From: Perca fluviatilis
Lineage: Eukaryota > Chordata > Actinopteri > Perciformes > Percidae
Direction of reading: 5' to 3'
NCBI RefSeq assembly: GCF_010015445.1
Contig: NC_053126.1
Location: forward strand, 6,203,249-6,267,248
DNA: 64,000 nt
Each line of letters starts with the position of its first letter. The stretch's first letter is position 1. The position numbers and the translations under genes were made by a program. The notes under the pieces are model-generated. The model was not told the origin of the DNA. It worked only from the letters and a program-made list of their open reading frames with translations, and ran no database searches. Below, in pieces: positions 13,091-27,906 of this stretch.

Positions 13091-14950
13091 TTAAGCTATC
13101 CTGTCCTGTACCTGCCAGAGGATTAGCGACAGTGTTTAGTGATTAGTGGACAGTGGTGATAACAGCCAGATGATCCCCAGGCCTATGTACTACTTTTTCA
13201 AATCCAGTCTGTCCTCGCTGTGTGCGTGCGTGGGTGGATGGATGGATAGTTGGGTGCACGTGTTTGCTTTTTGTTTTTAAATGAACACCACATTCTCACT
13301 GTATCAACAGCTCTTTAAAATCAAGAGACATTGTACGCTAATGCCCACTGAAAAGGTAGCTCTGGCTACATTCAACCATCAAGCTCATTTGAAGAACAAC
13401 TGTGCCGATCAGTAGCAATTCCGATAAAAAACTTTTATGGAGGAAGGAAATCAGGGGGCACCTTTCACTTCAGGAAAATTGCCTGTTAAGAGTTATTCAT
13501 GTTCTTCAGAAAAATGGAGCAACTACAGTTGCCGAGTCTCTTTACGGAGACCAGACGACAAACATGTTAAAACCGTTCATCCTATGTGAATATACCTAAG
13601 ATAAATAAGCACAATATGTCAGAATGACACTGTCCAGGCATGACCATACTGGCTGTCCTTTCCAGGGCTCGAAATACCACGTTATTGCACATGAAATTTG
13701 AGCTGTGCTCATAATTCTTAGCTCTTCATGCACCGGTGCACAGAATACCTTCAAAGCCTATTTCTGTAGAGGACAGGAGTTCACTTCCACTTCCCAAAGT
13801 ACATGCAATGATGCTGAAGAGGCATACTGTACTTTTCTGCAGTATGTTTCCCTTTCTCCATTTCCCCTTGGCTCTGCTTTTTACAGACTCCCCCCACAAA
13901 TATACACACACAACAGTCAAATGGACATAAGTGGCTCGGGTTTCTTGAAATGCAAGTACATTCTTCTTTAAGCCTTCTACCTCTTCGCTCTAGTCTGCTT
14001 GGCACCCTTTGTGCACACATATTCACACGTTCATGCAGCTGTTACAGTAGACCGGGTAGTTGGCAGCCCTGCAGCATGGTTAGGTTTCCCACACCTTGAG
14101 AGGTTGTCAGGGTGATGGGACTTCCCACAAAGGAAACCCCAGTTTCAAATACTTTATATGTATTATTTCAAGGGCTCATCAAGGAGAGATGCCATCATCA
14201 GTGTCTTGCAGAAACCTTAAAAGGTCAATTTTTTGTGTCACATATTGTTTGCTTATTCCTCGTTTTTTACCATACAGTATGAAGCACAAACATGACCCCT
14301 CTAAAATGGCAGTTCCATGGTCAGAGATATCCTCGCTGTTGTCTAATGAAAATGGAAAAAGAAACACTAATGAAAACAAGCAATTTGTCCATATTGAAGA
14401 ATCAAGAGTTTGTGTCAGCTCAAGCTTTGTTTAAATCTATTTTCTTTTGACTTTTGACTTGAGACTTCTGAGCAGGCAGCATATTTAACCGCAGCATTCT
14501 GCTTCAGTCATGAAAATGTTGATTTCTTTACACAAGAAGGAAATGGCACACGTCAGGAGCGAGGTTTCATGACTGCAGAAGTCAGTGCAGTAAAGAGTGC
14601 CGAAAAAAAAGCAAGGGCATCCAGGACTACTCAAGTCGAAGCATTTTATGTAGCTGAGATTGTGGTTGTAGACAATGGCAAGGACTACACAATAAATGCA
14701 TAAATATACATACCAGCAGTGCAGTGCAGCAGGTAACCTTGGTGGCGTCTGATTGATGCTTAAACTCAGATGGATTGTTACAGATGTTGCTTTAAAAAAA
14801 GTGAAAGAACATTATGGGAATTGATATTACAGCCTTAACTTACAAAGTGATATTTGAAGATTGAAACTTCTGGGGCTGTGAAATATTACAGCAGTTTTTT
14901 CTACAGAAGATGCTGTTTCTCCAAAACAGTCATGTAAACAAACCTTCAAG
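13091..14950. other. Intergenic DNA, nothing recognised
   Basis: Single-copy-looking sequence. The several short overlapping ORFs around 13,700-14,430 have no recognisable domain or splice pattern. Confidence 0.4.
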
Positions 14951-14954
14951 GCTT

Positions 14955-15260
14955 AAGGCCATTTTATAGTCGTGCGTAAAATCGACGGCGCCCCGCAGAA
15001 CCCCGCAGACCCCTCTGCGTCTACGCCGGACACTACACCGTAGCCTGACGCGCACCTCTCAAAAAATGTAACAACACGTCGCAGCAACGCACGTCGCTCG
15101 GCCGTGGCTTGGTAGCGTTCCTCGCTCTATCACCCACTCCCCCACACACACATGCCGGCTCGACGCACACACCAGCGCACAAGTATAAACATCAGGCCGC
15201 TTACGTAGGCTACGGCGAGAGCTCTGCGTGGAGCCTCCGCACAACTGTAAAAAAACATTG
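14955..15260. repeat. GC-rich repeat-like block
   Basis: An island rich in CG dinucleotides (CGACGGCGCCCCGCAG, CGTCGCAGCAACGCACGTCG) within AT-rich DNA. I have seen similar GCGCGTCTACG-type sequence as fish repeat ends, but no termini are visible here. Confidence 0.35.
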
Positions 15261-15817
15261 AACACCAATAAATTATCAGAATGAGAAACCAGAACCAAGA
15301 CTCAACGCGTTACTCCACACATTACTCATGTTTCTTTATGTCAGTTCAAATTTTGTTTTGTTTGAAACCTCTAAATTATACCCATATAAACGCAGTCAAA
15401 CCACACTTTTTACATAAACATATTGTAGCTTAGGTGTAGAGAGGTTCAACCATTATTTGCAGTGTTGGTGTATCAATCCCCTGCATCTCCTGTCTGCTTG
15501 TCAATGCAGTATAATGTACACCAAATTGCTCCTTATGTATGTGTATGGGAAAAAGTACTAACATCTGTTGGACAAAAGCATCTGCCAAATGAATAATCGG
15601 ATATTATAGTTTTATTATTTGTCTTGTAAAAAGCTCAGGCAGTAATGAAACTGCAAACAACGTAATTTCGAATCAAATAATTTCTTTTCTTACTGTGAGC
15701 TGATCCTCTTGACAATGTTCGCCTCACTGGTCCTAAAGTTGAGCTCATGATCAGTGGTAGTGCCACTGTGACACTTCCATATACTGTGGTAGAGTACATT
15801 TTATCACACGGCTTTTA

Positions 15818-16146
15818 AGGAACAGTCAGCATTATAGAATATGTATTCTCTTTCATGAGTTTCAAAAGTTTGGCACATAACACTTCAGTTTTGTAATGAA
15901 CAAAACTAACAAGATTTATTGTATTGATCAGTGAGTCGTAGAGGTGCTGATACACATACTTTGTTATCTTTTGGAAAGCCAGGCCAGGCTAACTGTTTTC
16001 CCCCTGGTTCCAGACTGTATGCTAAGCTAAGCTAACAGGCTACTAACAGTAGCACCATATTTACCATAGACATTAGAGTGGTGTCATTCTTCTAAATCTC
16101 AACAAGAAAGCAAATACATTCCCAAAACGGCAAACTATTCCTTCAA
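15818..16146 (-). repeat. Fish repeat of the TTAGCTTAGCATAAAG family, minus copy
   Basis: Its ends are inverted (AAGGAACAGTCAGCAT; AAACTATTCCTTCAA), and the core is the reverse complement of TTAGCTTAGCTTAGCATA. Related copies lie at 51410-52280, 56215-56665 and 59015-59375. Confidence 0.55.
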
Positions 16147-16589
16147 CAGGAAGATAAATGCCTTATGCCATTCTGCTGCAAATGCCTCAATATGTGTTTA
16201 AAGTGGAAACAATTTGAAAGAGGTTGCTCGTATTGATAAACCTGCAGAAAGTTATCACCCAAATTTCCAGGTTCTATTGGCTTTATGGAGCATTATAGCA
16301 AGTTTAAGCTAATTGTTTAGCTATATATCCAGCTTTGTCCTGCATGTTTTGGTTCACTTTGGTTGACAGCAGCTGTTTTTTAGCAAAAAAGCTTGAAAAA
16401 CCCACTGTGAACTACTTGCTCAGCAGACACACAGTGAAGCATTTAGCAGCTAAAGAGCCAGATATTTCCCTCAGGAGTTGGTAGCTAGTAATTAGAGTTA
16501 AAAAACACAATTCTATACGAATGATAATGTTTCTCCGTAACTGCTGGAGGTGTAAATAAGCAACTGTTTGCTAACCATTTTGCCATTAC

Positions 16590-17045
16590 TAGTCTATATC
16601 CACGACGTTCCACTTTTGGGATTGTTCAGGTGCCGCCAGAAATTCTGCCAGATGTCTTTCATTTCGGCCGGATGTCCGTTTCCTTCCGCTTTCTTTGTGT
16701 TGGGATTTTAAACTCTGATTAATGAGGACTATAGTTAACTGCTCCTCAGATCTCTGCAGGGTAAATCCAGACAGCTAGCTAGACTATCTGTCCAATCTGA
16801 GATTTCTGTTGCACGACTAAAACAACTTTTGAACTTACCACCCAAACAAGTTCGTTCCCGAGGCTATTTTGCAGAGGCGTCGTTGCTCCGTGCAACGCTT
16901 AGCGCCGCCAAGACGATTGTGATTTAAAGAAATGCCAATAAACCAGAGCACATTTTTCTCCCATCCTGGAATGCTGTGTGGAATCACCAGACCTTCCTCC
17001 GCAGCGCTGTGGAGAAAGGTCCGGCAATGCGAGACTATGCCATAA
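16590..17045 (+). mobile_element. DNA-transposon-like repeat, copy 1
   Basis: It begins CTAGTCTATATCCACGACG and ends GGCAATGCGAGACTATG. A second copy at 18528-18957 has the same length and order (shared ATCCAGACAGCTAGCTAGAC, GAATGCTGTGTGGA). The ends are roughly inverted (TAGTCT / AGACTA). Confidence 0.6.
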
Positions 17046-18265
17046 CCAACTTGTTTCCACTGCACCCAAATGGCCAAAAAAAGTGAGTCAGTGCAGGTAG
17101 AACTAGTTGACATAGAGAAAACAAAGCATTCCAGATAACTGACATAGAAAAATGAATCTGCAGAGACAGACCATTCAATACAACCACAATTGGTCTTTAT
17201 ACTCTCCTTTAAATAAATCAATGTGGCTTACTTTATACAGTTCCACTGGCAAGCAGCACACTGACTGAGATATCTCGGTAAATCAATCGTATCCACCTCA
17301 TTTCACGGTGAATTGTTTCTTTCCCCCAGCCAACACCTTTGTAGTAAAGGTCAGAGTAGGGGGTTGTGCTTTTGTAATGATAAAAGACTGGATGTGAGGC
17401 CACACAAGTTAAGCAGTGTTCGGTATTGATCTGTGTGTGCAACAGTATGTTACTGAAGTAGATAACGCTATACCTCAAAAGAAGCTCGTACATCACTGAG
17501 TGTGACACCAATGGAAGAAATCTATAAACTACTTCTAATGGTGGTTAAAACTACATTTATCTGTTAGTAGTTCAGAAACACTTAAAGATTTTGCCAGGAT
17601 ACATTTAATTTTTTTTTATAACCATGGACATATTAATCATCTTCTAAAGTTATGTCCTAAGTTCTGTTAATTGAGTTTTTATCCAACAAATATGATAGTA
17701 TTTATTATGGAAGCCCTCTCAGGTCATTAACAGATAATTTCGCCCCAATGTGGTAAATATTTTACACTGATGCAACCAACATGAATAACAGTATGTTTTT
17801 TTGTTGGTGGTTATTAGCCTCAAATGCAGCCAAATAAAACCACAGTGTGTCAAACTATGAGGTGGATGATATTACAATAGTTGGCGTTCTTGAGGCGTGA
17901 TGCAGCAAAACACTGTAGCATGAGTGATTTGTAACAGAGGGGGAAATGTAAAGGAAACTCAGACTGTATTTCCACTGAGAAGGACAGAGCAACAGTATTG
18001 GCCAGCTCAGCATTATGTGCCGCACAGAGGGAACACAGTGATGAGGATGATGGTGACACGCTGTCATTACTGTAACCTTCAGTCCACCCTGCCTCGCATC
18101 AACATCAGAGATTAAAGGTTGAAATATGCTTCATATTTTATATGGTAGTTTACAGTTAGCTGCCTCACAAACAGACAGATGTGTGTGTATGTATGGTATT
18201 TGTGTCCAAGAGCTCTGGGGCCCATTGCAGATACACTAAGCTTGAATATTTGTTGACAGTAAGTT
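17046..18265. other. Intergenic DNA, nothing recognised
   Basis: No gene, RNA or repeat termini that I can support; the short ORFs have no family resemblance. Confidence 0.4.
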
Positions 18266-18269
18266 CTCC

Positions 18270-18366
18270 TTCACAATATTCACAAGATACTTGGTTAGGA
18301 TTGGGAAAAGATCTTGGTTTGGATTAAAATAAGTATGTTTAGGCCCAAAACATACTTATTTTAAAA
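18270..18366 (+). repeat. Dispersed repeat, left half, interrupted
   Basis: TTGGTTAGGATTGGGAAAAG and TTGGTTTGGATTAAAATAAG belong to the family at 2555-3190. The downstream half resumes at about 18970 (GTTAAGTACGTGACG, GTTGACTTTTTGAAG). About 600 bases of SINE and transposon separate the halves. Confidence 0.5.
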
Positions 18367-18371
18367 CTTTT

Positions 18372-18526
18372 TGGGCAGCCTCTGGCTCACCCAGTAGAGT
18401 GTGCGCCCTATCTATGCTGAGTCCTTGGCAGCGGCCGTGGGTTCAAATCCGACCCCTGCCCTTTGCTGCATGTCGTCCCCCAGTTTCTCTCCCCTTTCCT
18501 GTCTTCAAGCTGTCCTGTCAATATAA
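18372..18526 (+). mobile_element. tRNA-derived SINE
   Basis: The pol III promoter boxes are visible: box A-like TGGCTCACCCAGTAGAG and a perfect box B GGTTCAAATCC near 18440, followed by a pyrimidine-rich body ending in CAATATAA. Confidence 0.65.
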
Positions 18527-18527
18527 G

Positions 18528-18957
18528 GCTAGTCTATATCCACGACCTTCCACTGGAAATTCCGCTGTATGTCCTTCTTTTCGGCCGGATGTCCGTTACT
18601 TTATGCTTTCTTTCTGGTCGATTTCTGAGGACTATGGTTGACTGATCCTCAGATCTCTGCAGGGGAAATCCAGACAGCTAGCTAGACTATCTGTCCAATC
18701 TGAGATTTCTGTTGCACGACTAAAACAACTTTTGAATGTACACGTTCCACCTAAACAAGTTCCTTCCCAAGGCTATTTTGCAGAGGCACCGGAGCTCCGT
18801 GCGGCATTTAGCGCCGCCCAAGACGATTGTGATTGGCTTAAAGAAATGCCAATAAACCAGAGCACGTTTCTCTTCCATCCCAGAATGCTGTGTGGACTAG
18901 CCAGAGCCTCCTCTGCAGCGCTGTGGAGGAAGGTCTGGCAAAGCGAGGCTAATTAAG
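18528..18957 (+). mobile_element. DNA-transposon-like repeat, copy 2
   Basis: Same family as 16590-17045, directly abutting the SINE. It ends GCAAAGCGAGGCTAATTA. It sits inside the dispersed repeat that spans 18270-19075. Confidence 0.6.
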
Positions 18958-19146
18958 GGCCATAAAATCCCCCCCAAAAGAAGTTTGTCATGACGTAAGT
19001 TAAGTACGTGACGTAATAAGTCAATGTTGACTTTTTGAAGTCCCGTGTTTGTATGAGCCATCCATCCTAACCCGATTCTTAACAATTTAAAAAAAAAAAA
19101 GATAATCTCTGTGGAAGCAAAGACCAGTGACAGCTCAACAAGTTTC

Positions 19147-19153
19147 TGTGTGT

Positions 19154-19251
<98 letters not shown>
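19147..19251. repeat. (GT)n microsatellite
   Basis: Long GT repeat with one early interruption. Confidence 0.95.
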
Positions 19252-19252
<1 letters not shown>

Positions 19253-20295
19253 CAGTTCGGTGGAGGTGAGGTTTGTGTGGATGTCTGAGTGCAGTGTCAA
19301 TCATCTGTCATACAGCTTACACGAAACAATGTGTGTCCCAAGCAACTCCCTATTAAGGTCTGCCAGACCACAATGAGCGAAGCGAAATCAGAGCACTGCA
19401 TCCTCTAATCCACATGTCACTCACTCCTTCTCAGCATCACAGATCTCTATAGACCCCTGTAAATTCTCTTTGTGTTTCCCTTTATCTGTTTTCAGCTTCA
19501 AGTGTATACGCACTGTATACGTGTTTGCAATAGCAACAGAGGACAGAAGGGTATCATTTAAAGTTGGGGCAAGGTGACAACTTCATATGCAGCGATCGGG
19601 TTCGGTCACACAAACACACACACACACACACACACAGAGTAAAAAGCCAAAGCTCTGTTAAGTGCCGGGCTCACCTTTCATAGTGTGAGGTACAAGAAGA
19701 GTCTCCATCTGGAATGGGCTGACAAACAGAATTCTCCTGTGGTATTTTAGACACAGCTGAAGACTCAGATGGCCTGTTAAACCCCTGCTGACTATGTGCC
19801 CTGCTTTCATGTGCAACAGCTCAGTGATATCATACAAATAAAATGGAAGACACCGATATGGACACCACGTTGCTTGTTCTGTCTCTCCCTTTCTGTTCTC
19901 CCTATTCCAATATTTCCTTTATATCTTAGTCTTTTTTTTCCTAATTTTAATCCCACAAACACCACAACTAAACCTCCTTTCCATCCTTCTCTCAACCACG
20001 TCCTGTTCCTGTATCTTTCCCTTTCTACACCTCCGTCACATCTCCTTCCCCTCTCTGCCTTTGTCACTCCTCCTCGACTGTTACTAATTCATTCTGTCAC
20101 TCATCACCTCCTTCTCACATGTCCTGATTTCCTGCTCCATTTCTAGGGTGTCACCAGTGTAATACGAGAATGTCTCCGAGTTCTCTCTCTGCTCTCGAGC
20201 AACCTTGTTTTTAACCTTGTCCCCTCTCTGTCCTTTTTCTGTCTCCCTCTCCTCTGGCTTTTTTTTCCCCATCTCTCTTTCCTTTAACAGCCAAG

Positions 20296-24130
<3,835 letters not shown>

Positions 24131-24418
24131 ACAGTCGCCTAGTGTGACCGACTAGCACTCCAAGATCACCTCACAACCACCGCTACATCCCGACACCTGC
24201 TGGCCCTCCTTCCTTCCCAGCGCCTACACCTCACCGCCCCACCCTGACTCCCAGCCCACCGGACTGCAGCCGATTCCTGCTACACACACACTCCTCTTTT
24301 CTCAACCACTCCCCCACCGCTGTCTTTGCTAAGTGCCATTCTGCACTTTAGGAAGTAAGCTGTGGTGTGCCACGCCCTCACAAACACACACACACCTCCT
24401 CAAATGTCCCCACGCCTA

Positions 24419-24612
24419 TATTCATACGATTTATTTTATCCTTTTTATACAAACTGTTCTATTTTCTGTTCATGTATAGATATAAAACATGTCTGCAGGA
24501 ATAAACCTCACATTTTAAAGCATTTCAAGTAGATTGTTAAAGAAAAATAGAGATTATAAGAGGAAGACTCTAATGTCCTTCTGTATTTCTGACTTCACCG
24601 TCTTAGCCAACA
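24419..24612 (+). repeat. Copy C: block inside the true pvalb 3' UTR
   Basis: This stretch includes the AATAAA at 24500 and matches the distal parts of copies A and B. It lacks their 270-base proximal part. Confidence 0.8.
24500..24505 (+). terminator. Poly(A) signal AATAAA, pvalb
   Basis: AATAAA lies 370 bases after the parvalbumin stop codon, a plausible 3' UTR length. The block around it (24419 to about 24610) also occurs in introns 1 and 3. A second AATAAA is at 24821-24826. Confidence 0.5.
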
Positions 24613-26390
24613 CTTCCTCAATTTGTTTCTCCCTTTTTTTCTGTTTTCTCTTCCCTCTGCACGGCACTCTTCCCTTCCTGCATTCGCCCCCCTCCCTCTC
24701 TCCCTCTCACACCATCACCCCATCCATCCATCCATCTATCTATCCATCCCTTTATCCTCTGGTAATGAGTTGTTGTAAAACATACCAAAAGAAGAAAGAG
24801 GTCAAGCTGTGAAAAAATTAAATAAAATGAGTAAAAAATAAAAACGACTCCAGAACACTGACTCACTAAGACTCCTCTGTTAATTCCCTCCTTTGATGCT
24901 TTTATCCGATGCTACACTCTCAACCCAGCTCTCCTTCTTTCCCGTCTATTTCGCTGTCACTATTATTACTAAGCAGAACGAGTGAAGCACATCTTGACAG
25001 CAACCTAACAATGTATAAAGGGTGTACTTGAAGAAGGTCCAAATTACCCTTCAGTGTCATTTGTTAGCAGTTCATTAACATTGACTGTGCCGTCTAAGCA
25101 GTGACAGGAGAGAAACAAAATGCAATAAGGCAAACCGCACGATTACACATTACTGAGGAGCGTCTTTCTGCAGTCGATATTGCATTATGAATGTAACTCT
25201 GCTCAAAGAGAAGGAAAAAAAAAAAGCATGTGGAGGTCACGTTATTCCAGTGCTGTGCCAGTTTAGCGGAACCATGCTGTCAAGCCATTAGCAGAATTGG
25301 ATTCACACTGAGGTTCAATTTGGGTTAAGTATCCCCAGCGGAGGACCCAAACAGGCAACACGGGAATCCTGATCTTCTTTAGTAGGCCATTTTACTGCCT
25401 GAGCAAATAAACACAGATGTGAAGCTTCGGGGCTATCACTTAAAAGACTGTTAAGTTCAGTGTAGCTCAGGCAAGCTCACCGCTGGTCACAACAGACTGT
25501 TGAGGTCAGTGTCATTCACAAGAACGACAACATAAAGTATTTTTTTTTTAACTGAACTTTAACGTAATTGCTTGTAAAAAGAAATACACCCAATACACGA
25601 ATACAATTCAATACAAATATTTTTGAATCAAGTAGTCAGGGGCTTTAACTGATGGTGTAATACCAATATGTAACAACTTACTTATTATTCTCGTTTTAGC
25701 TACATTACAACATGATGCGGATGAAGTGAAACACATTGGTTAAAGTAATTATAGGATGCTATAAAGATGGTATTACATTATCCATGAACGCATTGCATTT
25801 TTTATCACATTTCTGGTTCAGACTACATTTATTTAATTGTTTTTTAAATTTTTTACAAGATATTACATTATCTGCCAGAGGTTACATGTTAATGTTCTAC
25901 AAGTCATTTTCCAAGGTAAATTTTAAAATTAATATGTATTAATGGATTTATTTCTGCGGACCATGTAGAGAAAAATGTGAAAAATGGTGGAGACACAATA
26001 CAATGGCGATAAAAACATAAAACATAAAAAAACATTATTTATCATGCACCCATCCCTGAGCTAGACATGACATACACTCATTTCTAACATCAACTGTACA
26101 ATAATAACACCTCATAGACAGTAATCATTTATTTCCAAAGTCACATGTCATCTCTTCCGTCCGAATTTCAGTGCCAATAAATCAAAGAAGGAATGATGAT
26201 TTAAACCAGCTCATTGCACATATTAGTTTATGTTACATAAACACATTTGCAACAGGGATTAATTCTTACCATTTTACAAATGTTAAAGCCAATTATGAAA
26301 AGTCAACAAGGACAAAACCATTACTACCTAAAGAAACACAATGTTGGTTGTTAGTTTACCAAGACAAATATATATATATATATATACAGT
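24613..26390. other. Intergenic gap between pvalb and baiap2l2
   Basis: Convergent 3' ends of two genes face this gap. It holds a small CATC run (24718-24750) and AT-rich DNA, with no gene or transposon ends that I can support. Confidence 0.4.
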
Positions 26391-26393
26391 CCA

Positions 26394-26399
26394 TTTATT
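26394..26399 (-). terminator. Poly(A) signal AATAAA, baiap2l2
   Basis: On the minus strand AATAAA occurs about 185 bases past the stop codon (26583-26585) and is followed by an AT-rich tract. It is the first canonical signal after the last exon, so the 3' UTR is probably short. Confidence 0.5.
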
Positions 26400-26582
26400 T
26401 TTGTCTTCTTTCTCCAGCTTTGTGTGTATCTATGGCAAACTGAGTGTTGTATGACAAAGTATGAAAAGCATTCACGCAAGGCCCACTTACTCACTTTCGA
26501 CCATATATACTCTGCTATTTCCAAAGTCAAGAATGAACTGTCGAGCTCAACGAAAGCATTTGTTGTCAGGGTTGAGGTGTCA

Positions 26583-27049
26583 TCATCGATATACACGTGG
26601 GGCCGATCTGTCATTGGTGGACGTGGGTCTCAGCTTAACAGTGGCAAATGGGTTGGTACCCCTTCAAAATAAAATGGAGAGAGAGAGAGAGAAACAGATG
26701 TTGGAGGGTTAGCAAGAAGACAGAGACCAATGGAGAAAAGCAATATCATAAAATAACATCTTTGAGCCTCACAGTGAAGGTTACAACAAGAGAAATGAGA
26801 ACTTCACATTGGTCAAGCATCATCTAGCAAACTGTTCAGCCAAAGTGAGAGTGATAGTGAGTCAGGGTTCCCAAATGGCAACAAATGAAATAGTTTCAGA
26901 AGTAAACTGCACTTCAAACACTAATGGAGGGAAAGCAATTCTGTGTCATTTAGATCACTGCCCTCATATGATGTCATTTAATGGGTTCATGACATACTTC
27001 AAAAATAACATTATTTTCTGTAGAAGAGAACATGAGTGCCATTTAAAAC

Positions 27050-27089
<40 letters not shown>

Positions 27090-27285
27090 AACAGGTACAA
27101 TAATCTTACTTTGGGAAGAGTTCTGGTTGTGATCCATCAGGTTTTGATCTCTGTAGAAACACATATGAGAAAGGTATGGGTGAATAAAATCCAATCCAAA
27201 CAAAGGCAAAATGCACTAATGGAGGCTCAGCGGGAACTGGCCCTCGACCCCTCGCCCTTCTGCTTTTAGTCGGTCCCCCCACAAG

Positions 27286-27381
<96 letters not shown>

Positions 27382-27850
27382 AACAATCGTATAATAAATC
27401 TATATTTAGATTGTGGGGTAATACTAAAAATAAAAATAAATATCACACGTATTGCCCCTTAATTAGACCAACTAACACAATAATGTGATAGGTTTTAATA
27501 TTAATCATTTAATAATCCAATCCAATCCAATCCACTTTATTTATATAGCACAATTTAAGCAATCAACAAGGTTACCAAAGTGCTTTACAGAGATAAAAAT
27601 ATATAAAACAAAATATCACAGTTTAGGAGGGCCATTTATTAGCTTGAGCTATCTGCATGACCCTGACAGAAACAGAAATGCTATTCAAACCACCGTGGGC
27701 TTGAACAGCAGCGAAGAGAAAAGACATTGGCAGTACTATCACACTGCAGAACCCTAAAGGTTATGTAGCAGACCTATTCAGTCACAAGGACTTCAAATAG
27801 GTCTTCGGTCTACACTAATAGTCTCAAATTACAGCATGCCAACACACACA

Positions 27851-27906
<56 letters not shown>

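Noticed and set aside
26351..26614. Minus-strand ORF starting MTDRPHVYIDDD at the end of baiap2l2
   Set aside because: It is the shifted frame of the last exon. The real frame (NPFATVKLRP ... NDRSAPRVYR) stops at 26583.
27216..27289. Possible exon LVGGPTKSRRARGRG after a GT repeat in baiap2l2 intron 12
   Set aside because: A perfect-looking acceptor, but no acceptable donor, odd basic composition and no family resemblance. The 12-13 exon join is already in phase without it.
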